Positions 36,055 through 47,189 of a stretch of DNA of 64,000 bases are shown here, one piece after another (the first letter of the stretch is position 1; the number at the start of each line of letters is the position of its first letter). The position numbers were made by a program, and so were the translations under genes. Origin of the DNA: Pseudeuparius sepicola (taxonomy: Eukaryota > Arthropoda > Insecta > Coleoptera > Anthribidae); the NCBI GenBank assembly GCA_963920635.1, contig OY987303.1, positions 49,785,223 to 49,849,222 of the forward strand, in the 5' to 3' direction. Under the pieces are notes generated by a model. It had not been told where the DNA came from. It was given only the letters and a program-made list of their open reading frames with translations, and searched no databases.

Positions 36055-36300
36055 TAGAAGAATATACTTTTATATTTCTTTCACATTAAGCAACTAAGAG
36101 TACAACTTTTTCGTCTCTTGAATCTTGTTCGTATCTTGCTTCGTTTTCGAGAAAGCAGCAATGCAACAACAAAGCAATGACATGCAATAAAGTGGTTTTT
36201 CTTTTTCTTTTGAAAACGAAACCAGATACGAAAAAAATTGAAGAGACGAAAAAGTTGTATTCTTAGTTTATTAATGCGAGAAAAATATAAAAGTTTTAAA
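36055..36300. repeat. Foldback MITE (ACAACTTTTTCGTCTCTT arms)
   Basis: ACAACTTTTTCGTCTCTTGA at 36100 pairs with GAAGAGACGAAAAAGTTGT near 36240-36258, and TCGTATCTTGCTTCGTTTTC with GAAAACGAAACCAGATACGA. About 240 bp, non-coding. Confidence 0.7.
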
Positions 36301-36309
36301 AGTCAGTGG

Positions 36310-36599
36310 CGCACTTTTTTTTCCAAAATATTTTTCACGGTGCCCCCGGGACGCCACTGGACTTAATAATTTGAATCTACTTAGGACTAAATTAACCCCT
36401 CTATACCGTAAATAACACTGCCAGATTTAAACAAAATCGGCTAAAGGATTATTAAGATGTTGTTGAAAAGATTTTTTTTTAAAGTTTGACACCCTGTATC
36501 TTGAAAACTAAGCGATACCGGACCTATGTTTATATAAACTTTTCGTCTTAAAATCACTCAAAGAATCACCCCTTGAAGTTTGGCTACGTACATAAATAA
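36310..36599 (-). mobile_element. Outer part of the split repeat element (reverse copy of about 18700-18975)
   Basis: Matches 18700-18975 inverted: GACACCCTGTATCTTGAAAA, GGACCTATGTTTATATAAAC and CAAAATCGGCTAAAGGATTA. The element's terminal CACCCTG-TA is displaced to 38336-38346 by the hAT insertion. Confidence 0.75.
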
Positions 36600-38327
36600 T
36601 ATAGATGGCAAATGTCCGAGCATTTATGATTTTGAGCAGTTCGCCTAGGCCTCAAGCATTTATGGACATTTTTGAATATGGCGCCATTAGATTGCTTGTG
36701 AAAAGACCTTTAAAACAAGACCCCATATGTATGACTTTTGATTAAAAAAGTATAAAGTAAAACAAAAATAAAAAAAATTAAAATATGTCAAATTTAAAAA
36801 AATGTTTTTAGTTACAGACTGAAGACAAATTTAGAAGACCCAACGCGTAGGTACACGCGCGGCCTCATAAATTGTTCCACTAGGCATGAGAAATAAGCAA
36901 GAAATCAAGAATTTCGGGTAAGTGCGGCAACGTTGCGCCAATTCCACGGCTACTCGAATCGACAACTTCCCCTACATTCCCTCGTACCGACCCGCTCCTC
37001 CCCGTAGAAAATAAAAATTCCGATACGTCAGTCAACGAAAATAGGTTAATAAATTGCTGCATTATCATTCTAATAAAGTGGATTTAAAGTTTAAAGTTTA
37101 AAGTTTAAAGTATTAGTTAAATAAGGTATAATATCTAAGTATAATTGTGTTATTATAGAAGAATCTCGTAGTGGTTTTTTACATTGGTACACTTCTTTAT
37201 CTTAACCGCGAACCAAATCTTTGGTTTATTTCAATTTTTAAAGCTTCCCTGGAGTCCTCGGGTGAGGTTCTGATGCTTCCCGGGCCCCAGAAAAATCTAG
37301 AAATGAGAAAAAACAAGCAATTTCCAATAGTGGTTTCAGAGGATTTTCCGTCGGTTTCGTTGAGCCGTCCCGCTTCTCGAAAGTGGTTAATCGTGAATCG
37401 AGAATTTCTCTTAGATATCGGATTTTCGAGGTTCTTTTTGGTACCGGAGGAAAGTACGACACCCAATTAAGAGATTTACCACCTTCTTCGATTTTTAGAA
37501 CGGCTCTATTCGAGGTTGTCGAATGACTTTTGCGAAAAAGCCACCAATATCCGTGGGCAGGGTTATACGATTTTCCACTATTATTCAGGCAATCTAAGGC
37601 CAACCTAACAGTGCCGAATTTACTGTTTTTTGCACTGTAACTGGTATATAATGTCACGTAAGGTAATGTCGCGATGTTAGATTTGCCGTCACTTACGCTT
37701 TTAAGGTTACCGCTGGCTTTCAAACCGCGAGAGAGGGGAGGGGTAATTGCAACGTTGTCAGTTGAACGCCTTCGCGTCCACACGTATTGGAACGATTTCA
37801 AGGGCCGCGCGTGTACATGTAGGATGTAGGTTAGTTAGAAATACTTTTTACATTTTTGTTACTAAATCTAAATCTTTATCTGTACTGGAGCCTTTGAACT
37901 TTGAATTAAATGTTTTCTCATTCTTCCTGCAAGGGCAAAATATTCAGCTTTACAAAATTCACAAATAGTATATTTTAATTTTTGGTCACTTCTTTTCTTG
38001 AAGTAATTCCACACTATTGAATTTTGTTTGACCATTTTGCAAAGTAGCTACACAGTTCGCAATATTCTAGGTTACAATTAGAAACGGTTTAGTAGTTTTA
38101 TAGGTTAGAAATTGAGGATTTTTTTTTATAAATGACCATAAATGCTCACAAGTGACCAGAAATTCTCATTAATTCTCTAACTGAGGACATTTATATAAAT
38201 GATCATAAATGCTGCAAAACTGCCGGACAGTGACCAAAATGGCAAGACACTTTTAAAAATGTCCTGCTCATAAATGCTCATAAAATGCTCAAAATGCTTC
38301 TGCTCATAAATGCTCCAGCCATCTATA
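36600..38327. mobile_element. 1.73-kb hAT-type element with 8-bp target duplication, inserted in another repeat
   Basis: Ends TATAGATGGC and GCCATCTATA; the target duplication ATAAATAA is identical at 36592-36599 and 38328-38335. Removing the element restores the terminus of the surrounding repeat (GTTTGGCTACGTACATAAAT joined to AACACCCTG). Subterminal motifs ATAAATGCTC and CATTTATG recur near both ends. The interior is richer in GC than its surroundings and holds a 187-codon minus-strand frame (37238-37801) without recognisable domains, plus overlapping frames. No hAT transposase motifs were seen, so it is probably non-autonomous with captured DNA. Confidence 0.85.
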
Positions 38328-38816
38328 ATAAATAACACCCTGTATAATATGTTTAAAGGTATTTGTACCCACGATACACAAATAACGGTATGCCAGCTAG
38401 GAGAACGAAAATTAAACTCTTCTGCGCATCTACGTCACTTCGACAAAAGCGCGGCCAACTTATGAAAAATAGTCCTGAAATCAGTCTCACTGACATATGT
38501 CAGTTATCAATTTCGCGTCAAGTTAAATCCAAATATAGAATGTAGGCACATTGAGACACTTTGGTGTATATGTGGTTGCCTGGCTCACTATAAAACTAGT
38601 CAAATTTCCCTTTAAAAATAAAAGTAAGCCATGATTTTGTCGAATAAGCGTCACCGTTGACGTCACAGCACCTGCGCGCAGACATACCGTTTTCTGTGTA
38701 TCGTGTTTGTACCTAAAAACATATGTAGTATTTTCGGAATGCTCCCACCACCCGGTTCGCCCATATCTACGTTAGACCGTGCCCCCACCAATCACCCTTC
38801 GACATCCTCACCTCGA

Positions 38817-41800
38817 TCACTGCCTCCTGAGGTTGTCGAGCCGCGCCTGGAGGTCGGCGTCCGTGTCTGACACGACCCCGCCGCCGTTGGCGCCCCCGGC
38901 GACGGCGGTGGGAGACGCGGGCGTCTTGCCGGCCGCCGCGGGAGTCGCGCCCGCCGCCTGCGGCAGTCCCGATAGGGTGTCGGTCAGCTGCAGGCCCAGC
39001 TCGTCGAGGACTTGGTTCACCACGGCATCGCTGGAAGGGATAATAATAATAATAGACGGAGAGCCAGCGCCTAAAAAACTGGAATTTACTAAGGCTAGTT
39101 TTTTTTATAGTTCATTACAATGAATGTGTGCACAAACATACTGCGGTCAGTCAAGCGAAACCGAGAACAGGTGACTCAGGTGCACTATCAAAGGTGTCGT
39201 ATTTGCCGAGGTAATAAAATGATTTTACTAAGGCTGAAAATTGTTATACAACTTGTATATTGCATGTAGATAAAAGTTGTGATGGTCAGTCAGCTGATTA
39301 TGGGGACGGAGCTGGTCAGTCGGGCGCCATGTATGTACAAAAAATAAATAATGTGCAATTCATTTACTACACCTCAAATTTTTTGAAGGGATATTAAATA
39401 TTATTTTAAATATAACAAAAATAGTCAGTCATCGATTTAAAGGGACAAGGCCCGTCAGTCAACAAAAAAGGAATAAAAATATCGCGGGCGCGCGTTCCGC
39501 ATTGGAGGTGACAGCTTGCTTCTTCATTATATTATTTATTAATTTACATTAACAAACTGGATTGATTGAGCAATTTATTAATTATAATTTATTAATATTC
39601 AGACAAACAAACAAAATATACAGTAAAGTGAATATTTTAATGAATTCATTATTCATAGTCGAATTCTTCCTCCGACTCATCAAATTCATTGATGTCGCTC
39701 TGACCGGAAATGTCAATGTCGGTTGTTTCCGATTGAGTTTCAGATGGAGAATCTGAAAAAAATTATACAGGGTGATTCAAAACTCCTAGTACCTACAAAC
39801 TTTAAGGGCGTACTTTTGAGGTCAAAATAAGACTTTTTTTCCCTATAAACATGTATCCTAAATTGCACCCCCTCCGACCTACAGCGCTCCAAAGTTGCAT
39901 AAAAAAAGTGATTATTTTAAAGTATGGCCACAATTTTGTATCAAATCTCTCAAAAATGTGTACCTATGCCTATGTTATTTTAAGCGCTATATTTATTTTT
40001 GCGACAAAAGTAACGTAAACCTAATTTTTGGAGGAATTAAGAGGGGTGTTAAAGTGCATTATAGGATACATGTTTATAGGAAAAAAGTCTTATTTTGACC
40101 TCAAAAGTACGCCCTTAAAGTTTGTAGGTACTAGGAGTTTTTAATCACCCTGTATACAGGGTCACCCTGTATAATTAGAGTAGTTACATTAATTTTTCAG
40201 ATTCTCCATCTGAAACTCAATCGGAAACAACCGACATTGGCATTTCCGGTCAGAGCGACATCAATGAATTTGATGAGTCTGTGGAAGAATTCGACTATGA
40301 ATAATGAATTCATTAAAATATTCACTTTACTGTATATTTTGTTTGTTTGTCTGAATATTATTCAATTATAATTAATAAATTGCTTAATCAATCCAGTTTG
40401 TTAATGTAAATTAATAAAGAATATAATGAAGAAGCAAGCTGTCACCTGAAATGCGGAACGCGCGCCCGCGATATTTTTATTCCTTTTTTGTTGACTGACG
40501 GGCCTTGTCCCTTTAAATTGATGACCGACTATTTTTTGTTATGTTTAAAATAATATTTAATACCCCTCCAAAAAATTTGAGGTGTAGTAAATGAATTGCG
40601 AATTATTTATTTTTTGTACATACATGGCGCCCGACTGACCAGCTCCGTCCCCATAATCAGCTGACTGACCATCACAACTTTTATCTACATGCAATATACA
40701 AGTTGTATAACAATTTTCAGCCTTAGTAAAATCATTTTATTACCTCGGCAAATACGACACCTTTGATAGCGCACCTGAGTCACCTGTTCTCGGTTTCGCT
40801 TGACTGACCGCAGTATGTTTGTGTACACAATCATTGTAATGAACTATAAAAAAACTAGCCTTAGTAAATTCAATCAGTTTTTAGGCACTGGCTTTTGGAC
40901 TATAATAATAGCTTTATTGCCCAACAGTATAACCAATTACAGGACAATATTAAGAAAAATTGCTTATTTACAAGACAAAATTTACAAATTTAATGTAGGT
41001 ACAAAAAAAACATAGTCATTCAGGAGTTGTGTAGCATGATATATAATTTGAGGAAGCTTATCAGCACGCAAATCACACAAGTGAGATAATCTGTTGAAAA
41101 TATTACACATTACAAGTAGTGGAGATTTATAGTACAAATTGGTCCTAGCCTTGACACAATAAAAAGTAAAGTTACCCCCTGCTTTGAATTCTTGTCACTA
41201 ATAAGTTAATCTGAACTAAAAGTTCTGGACAGTCTATCTCATTGTGAACAAGATTATACAAAAAGGTGAGAGATGCAGACTTTCGCCTTAAATCTAGGGA
41301 ATCAATATTAAATCGGGCTGTTAAATAATTATATGGATAACCTCTTTCAGGATAGTAACTTTTTTTGGAAACTTTTTAGAAAATTTTTTTGGACAGTTTC
41401 CACTAAGGCTTTATAACAGCTATAGTACAGCCACCATTACTATTGACCAATATTCCAGTTTTGATCTCACATAGGCAAAGTAAAGCATTTTTAAGGCATT
41501 AACATCATTAAACGACCGACAGTTGCGTAGAATAAGACCATATGCTCTTGTTGCTTGACCCACCTTGGTTAGAATATGATTTGAGAATGACAAGTTGCTA
41601 TCAAAAACGATTCCAAGATCTTTCATACTCTCGCAACGCTCTAAAGTTACGTTATTAACAGCATATGGGAATTGAAAGATACTCCTATTTCTAGTATAGC
41701 TGACCACTTTACACTTACCCACATTGTATTGTATTGTTCAAGCACCAGTTACTTATTACATTAAGCTGATCCTGCAGTCATTGATAGATTTTAGAGAGGA

Positions 41801-44800
41801 AAAAACATTTAGGTTGCCAGCGAATAGTAATTTCGGACAATACAGGCCCTCTCCAATATCAGTAATAAATAATAAAAACAGTAATGGCCCAAGATTTGAT
41901 CCCTGTGGGACTCCAGATGATGCTAGGTGTGCTAGGGATAGAGAAGCAATGGCGGAATATTTGCACGAGTTGGTCAGGAATAAGCGAATTTATATTCTTC
42001 CAACAGATTTTTTATTATTACTTACACATCACTACATGAGTGGAAGTATTATTTTAGTCACAAAATTAAAAAAATATATTCACTAAATCGGTTCGAAATA
42101 TTTTGGCTTTGGTCTCCATAATAATAAATAAATAATGATAACATAAGATAGTAACAGATGTAGTGCTAGGAAATAGAAGCAAAATTTGCAAAAAGAAAAA
42201 CAGTTTTCCCATCTCTAAAAAAACTTCTTTCTAATTGTTTACTTTCATGATTACTTAACATTTTTAATTGCCAATACACTGATAGTGGTTTAAGGCCGTG
42301 TTCGACTTTCGAGTTAGTTTTGACTTATCAAGTAAACCGACCTGGTTTTCTGATTGTTTTAAGCCTACTTTATCATAATGTGGAAAAATACTACAGTTTA
42401 GTAGGTGTTCGAGAAGTGGTCTGTATGTCAAAAAATACATAAATTGATTTGACCTTATCAAAAATAGAGGCTACCATTAAAAAAACTTATCAATGTCTTA
42501 GAATTTGGAACGATAATGACATTGTTATGGTTACTGCACAAATGACTAATGGCCCATAGTTAAGAAAAAAAAATAACAGTTGGTTTCAATCATATTCTTT
42601 GCTCATATTAGGTCATTTTGATTTTTTAAAATCTGAAAAATTTTCACCTGCGGTGCATTTTAGTAAACAAACATCTGTACTTTTTTGAATACTCACTTTA
42701 TAAAAACAATAACCTTTATGGGGCCCACCTCCACCCCAAAACAAATTTCTATAGGTATATCTACGTCAGAAAAACGAGTTTTATGCAAAAGTTAGATATA
42801 AATGTGTCGTTTTTACTTATCAATTATATGCTAAATGATAAATATTGTTGTCAGTTAAAAATCAACAACAAGTGATAACTTTATTACCTCACCCTTTTGT
42901 CTTTTCTATAAAAGAAAAAGAGTAGGTATACTTCTAATGCCTAGTGCACAAATGATTATGGGCCCATAGTTAACGAAGAAAAAACTTATCAGCAGTTGAC
43001 ATTAAGTCATATTTTTTTGCTGATATTAGGTCACTTTTTTCCATTCATTTAAACTGTTTAACCTTGCCCAGACATGTAACAACGCTCCGTAATATAACAC
43101 TGCCGGGTATTTTCAAGGCATACCAGCCGCGTAACATGCCTGGCTTACGGCATATTCACTGTTTCCAACTTGCGTAACTTCGCCACCTAATATCCTGCCG
43201 TTACAATTTTGTTGTTATTATAATCTTTATCAAAACCATTTAGTATCGAAATAAATGTTCAGTGTTCAACATGGAAGTCCCTGAAGTTAATTTCATTTGC
43301 AACCTGAGAATCCATCACTGTTTTTATTTTGTTGTAATATGCAGGATTCCATGTATTCCGAATAATCTTTATCAACACCAAAATATTTTCACCAACACCA
43401 ACATATATTCGATATACAAGTCTATCAAAAACTATTTATTATGAATTACAAAATAGGAGACTGAATTTAAGAAATGCCAATGTAAACAAATTACCTAATA
43501 TCTTCTTCCCCCCGACCCTCTAATGTAGAAGTACCTAAATACAATCGTGTTATTTGTATCAACGTGAGTCATCTAAGTATTCCTACATATCGTTGGTATT
43601 TCTTATTTCTTCAGTTTGACCTTCGACAAAAAAAAAGATTGAAATGTGGCAAAATAGCTCTCCAGTGCTAACCATGACGGTTGACATTGAAGCAGAAGCG
43701 TTGAGTTATTGAGGTATTAAAAAAATCCTTTCGCATTCTTCTTTTTAGCAGACCTCCCCCCCCCCCCCCGTGTGATTATTTTTTTTTACATCATGACTGA
43801 ATCACACTGTATATTGTGGCAGTTCTCAGCGATGGACGCTGCCGTATGAAGAAAGAAGGGGGCACTCGGCCCATATTGTGGCAGTTGGTAGTGCGGCCGT
43901 ATGAAAAAAGAATATCGAAATACAGGACAGGAATTATTGTAAATGCACTTCCCCGAAATTTTAAAAGAAAACTAGGTCGAATAGGACTGGTGCAGAAATC
44001 GATAAAATTCAACATTAAACTCAATTCTATCAATACATTAAATAAAATAGTTTTTGATTTCAAACTAAATATTTTAAACTTAAAAGGACATATAAAATAA
44101 GAAAAACTTATGTTTTCTACCACACCTTAACCACTAAACTCACAAGACTCAGGAATCCTGCAAAAAGTCTCTGCTATACTCAAATTATTTTAAGAAGTCC
44201 TTACTGGGACTGTCAATTGGTAATTTCGATATCCTAAGTTGGCACCAATGCAGCAAAAACTGCAACCGGGTCATAAGTTCAGGTCAGTAACTAGCCCATT
44301 TGCACTAATAACACAAAAAGTAACACGAACAAGAACAACACAGATGATGGTAAAACTCACGAAACGTAGAAAACCCGCGAATATTTTCATTGCCGAATGT
44401 TTGAACCAGTTTGAACGATCTGGAAAACCTTCACTGTCACTTTGACACACCGTAGCTAAATTTGCCTGAGTCGGCCCATAGACGCTGCCAAAAGCAGCTG
44501 ATTATTACAAAATACCAAAATGAAAAGTGTTTCCATGACGTTTGAAATTATTATTAAAATGAGTTGTAGTCATAGTTATTGTTATTTATAGCGGTATAAT
44601 CGTGATTGCAATGGGGTTTTTATTTTATTATGCTCTTTTTTTCGTATCACTTGGGTAACTTTTCACATCATAAATCAATGAGTGACGTCATTAACTGGTT
44701 GAGACACATATATATATATATATACCAATGTTATATCCATGGTTAACAGAAAATTCCTAGGGATTTTGTGGAGAATGTCATCTGACAAAATTGGGACTTC

Positions 44801-46010
44801 TTACAGTAATCGGGGTATATCGCATTGTATGACACAAGACCTCGCACAAGACAGTCAGCTGACTGACAATAATTGACAAGAAAATGACATGAACGACTGC
44901 TTTCATTTTACCAAATCATTAATAATCTGATATTTTTATGAAATTTTAAACTTTGAAAAACAACAATTTATAATTTTAAAATTTTAATTTACGGCATTTC
45001 TTCAGTAAATCTATAATGATTTAATTATATTTTATTACCAGTTGTCTGCTTGAATGAGACTTCCTCTTCAAAATAATTGACCTTCTTCGTTCAACTTCAA
45101 ACCAACACCCAGAGACATTCGGTGCATGCCGAATGTCAGGCAAAAATAGCGTACGTAAACAAGGCATAAATCTTTTAAAATTTGGGGAAAGTTCATTACG
45201 CTTCTTATTGCAACGTTTACTTCGGACGTGTAGAGTTAAATGTACGTCCAAAGAAGTCATGTGACTTAACTCTCCACAAGACGTATACGAACTTTTATAT
45301 ACGTCGGACGTATAAATAGCCACTTTGTATATTTAATTGCACCCAATTACAACTGCACTAATTAGTTTGACAGTTGCCATTGACCTACATAATATGCTAA
45401 TAATTAGTAATTAAATACCTTTCTTCTTCGTCATCATCCCCTTCCATAGCATCATCGATGGCATCATTCATTATTTCCTCCTTCATGTCCATGATTTCGG
45501 ATTGTTTTTCAAATTCCTGTAATATTCTCTGAATTTGGGGTAAATTCAGTTGCCTATTCATATTGGCCATAGCACGAGTAACGCCTAAAATGCACCTTTA
45601 ATAAAGTCAAAATGTACACACCAGATGATTATTATACCTTTCATGGCTTGAGCCATTGCGTTTTGTGACCTTAACGTCTGGATTTTAAGCGAGACTGCTT
45701 GAATATTGGCCTTCATAAGCATAAATTTCTTTTCGTATCTCCTTGTTCGAACCAAATCCCTCGCCATGATTTTCACAGCATCCTAAAGCAAAAAATTACT
45801 ATACATTTCCCTTCCTTAATATATCAATGTTTATTTTATCACCATTTGCCCCTCCTTCGCTAATTTCTTAATATCTATAATAATTTTCTTCTCCTGTTGT
45901 TCCATTTTCTGCTTTTCTCTGTCCAAATCTCTCATTGCTTTGTTGAGAGCCCGCTGATTTTTTCTCAGCATTTCTTCAGGGCTAAGTTTTTTGCCAAAAA
46001 GCCACTCCAT
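38817..46010 (-). CDS. CHMP2A: Charged multivesicular body protein 2 (CHMP2A/Vps2, ESCRT-III), complete, 4 exons
   Basis: Minus-strand exons 45843-46010, 45638-45782, 45419-45584 and 38817-39030 join in phase to 230 residues (human CHMP2A 222). It starts MEWLFGKKLSPEEMLRKNQR, the conserved basic membrane-binding helix. Exon 2 gives DAVKIMARDLVRTRRYEKKF and exon 3 MANMNRQLNLPQIQRIL with the acidic run EGDDDEEE. The last exon has LDELGLQL, an Ala/Gly-rich linker, and the C-terminal MIM1 helix DADLQARLDNLRRQ that binds the Vps4 MIT domain. CHMP2 assembles with CHMP3 and CHMP4 in ESCRT-III for endosomal budding, cytokinetic abscission and membrane repair. Intron 3 (39031-45418) is 6.4 kb and almost wholly transposon-derived. 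The last exon is very GC-rich, unlike exons 1-3. The 5' end faces the V-ATPase gene about 4.3 kb away. Confidence 0.96.
39043..40910. mobile_element. 1.87-kb foldback element with exon-like acidic tail in both arms
   Basis: Arms of about 710 bp (39043-39763 and about 40190-40910) are near-perfect inverted copies. Each, read towards the outside, has a splice-acceptor-like TTTTTCAG followed by a frame DSPSETQSETTDI ... INEFDE ... EEFDYE and stop, as if the last exon of a gene were captured. The motif GTCAGTC occurs five times in the left arm (39146, 39285, 39315, 39424, 39454) and correspondingly in the right arm, a pattern typical of subterminal transposase sites. It is inserted just inside CHMP2 intron 3. 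The loop holds another MITE. Confidence 0.85.
39768..40152. mobile_element. MITE nested in the foldback loop (CAGGGTGATTCA ends)
   Basis: TA-CAGGGTGATTCAAAACTCCT pairs with AGGAGTTTTTAATCACCCTG-TA; the arms extend about 100 bp through TTTAAGGGCGTACTTTTGAG. A further tiny TACAGGGTCACCCTGTA palindrome follows at 40155-40171. Confidence 0.85.
41130..42000 (-). pseudogene. jockey-clade non-LTR reverse transcriptase remnant
   Basis: The minus strand from about 41940 reads SGVPQGSNLGPLLFLLFITD, the diagnostic reverse transcriptase block. The following catalytic box is degraded (LLFAGNLNVF where FADD is expected). After a stop and frameshift it continues NVGKCKVVSYTR, MKDLGIVFDSNLSFSNHI and YVRSKLEYWSIV (41420-41722), then NEIDCPELL near 41235. 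The element is 5'-truncated and inactive, in CHMP2 intron 3. Confidence 0.85.
42280..43250. repeat. AT-rich intron DNA with a degenerate direct repeat
   Basis: CACAAATGACTAATGGCCCA at about 42538 recurs as CACAAATGATTATGGGCCCA at about 42950, each followed by ATAGTTAA and, after about 40 bases, TCATATTAGGTCA or a close variant. The spacing is about 412 bp. No exon-like frame. Confidence 0.5.
43950..45107 (-). repeat. Inverted copy of the V-ATPase A leader region (50090-50600), interrupted by an insertion
   Basis: 43975-44173 is the reverse complement of about 50385-50590, and 44826-45107 that of about 50090-50375. Shared strings include AGACTTTTTGCAGGAT, GGTGTGGTAGAAAACAT, TCAGTCAGCTGAC and CTGGGTGTTGGTTTGAAGTT. 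The intact locus has ACAT|GTAAGT where the copy has ACATAAGT, so the candidate splice donor is lost in the copy. It lies in CHMP2 intron 3. Confidence 0.8.
44175..44825. mobile_element. 650-bp element inserted in the duplicated leader, copy 1
   Basis: Absent from the 50-kb locus, which serves as an empty site. It is present inverted at 60475-61640, where another 500 bp is inserted. The outer parts read AAGAAGTCCTTACTG and its near-complement GACTTCTTACAG, possible short inverted ends. It contains GGTCATAAGTTCAGGTCAGT and a short (TA)n tract at 44708-44725. Confidence 0.65.
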
Positions 46011-47189
46011 TTTTGGACAATTTACTTAACAAAAATTCTCTGGTATAAATCACAGATATTATTATTATTAAAAATGAGTCACCCACGATGTATGGTGGTC
46101 ACTTCAGTTTTTTTTTGCGTCCTGTCTATGTCTCCCACAGATTACCCACCTTCTGTCTCCGGAGTACGAAAAAACAGAGAAGTATTGAAATATAAATATG
46201 CTCTGACGCTCTGACAAAACATTCAACGAAAAACCACAAAATATATAGGTTACAAAAACATCAGTCAAATTTTGACCTTCGCATACTTGTCAAAATCACT
46301 ATAGATATCACTAATCACAGAGAAACAGCTCATAATATAGAAAATAATGAGAGATTAATTAATAATCGCAAATTAAATGATCTTGAAGCCATGTTGGGGG
46401 AATAGAAATCAGAAATGTATTCAGGAAAATCAATTCAGAACAAAGGAGTATCAGCACATTTTGTAATTTATATAACCTGGTCCAACGGACCTGCTAACTA
46501 AAGCTGGACTGCTATTGGTGCTTTCCTCCTTCACCAGTTTTTGTCTAACCGCCAGAGGGCGCTGAAAGCTGGTTTTTGGCAGAGCCAGTAGATAGACACG
46601 GCTCTGGTTTTTGGTACAGTGTCTTTATACAAAGACACTGTAGTTTTTGGCCGCCATCATGTGCTGATTTCTAGGGGAACTGTTGGCACCATTTAGGTTC
46701 AAGTCTTCTTCTTCCTCTTTTTCACGTCATTTCAATTAACCGCGGCCGCATGAATCGGACATTTTTAATATATCGCATACTAGTCCGGCTTTATTTAGCG
46801 TTGACTGACCCAACGCTTTATGTTTATGAGACAAGTGTCATCGATTTTCCTATACCATTCCACAGATTAGCTCCTTTAAAATCTCGGACCTCGAGAGTAC
46901 GTTCCGCACACTTTTTTGGGATGCCCTATGGCAGATATGCTTCTTTGGGTCCAGGTAGCGTCTATTAAGGAGTCTAGTCCCACACAAAACCCAAGTTTTT
47001 TTTTATTATCGCTGCATTCTACTTCTTATATTTTTAGTAATTGAGCAATGGTTATTTTAAATATTATTACACACAATCTACTCCATAGCGTTTAATTAAA
47101 AATATACCTTTTTTAAAATAGGAACTTGTCGGAAGCAGGAAATATATAATACATTGCACGATGCGTACCTAAGCTCTTTTTGTACAAGC
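46011..47189. other. CHMP2 upstream region
   Basis: The DNA just upstream of the CHMP2 ATG should hold its promoter and 5' leader; no clear TATA box is seen. 46550-46680 contains short inverted motifs (AGAGCCAG/CGGCTCTGG; AGTGTCTTTATACAAAGACACT). A 72-codon frame at 46750-46968 has no recognisable homology. Confidence 0.4.

Noticed and set aside
37171..37470. 99-codon plus-strand frame opposite the 187-codon minus frame
   Set aside because: Two overlapping frames inside a non-autonomous hAT element; at most one could be real and neither shows a known domain.
45021..45323. 100-codon minus-strand frame in CHMP2 intron 3
   Set aside because: Starts outside and runs into the inverted V-ATPase leader copy; the composition is not protein-like and there is no homology.
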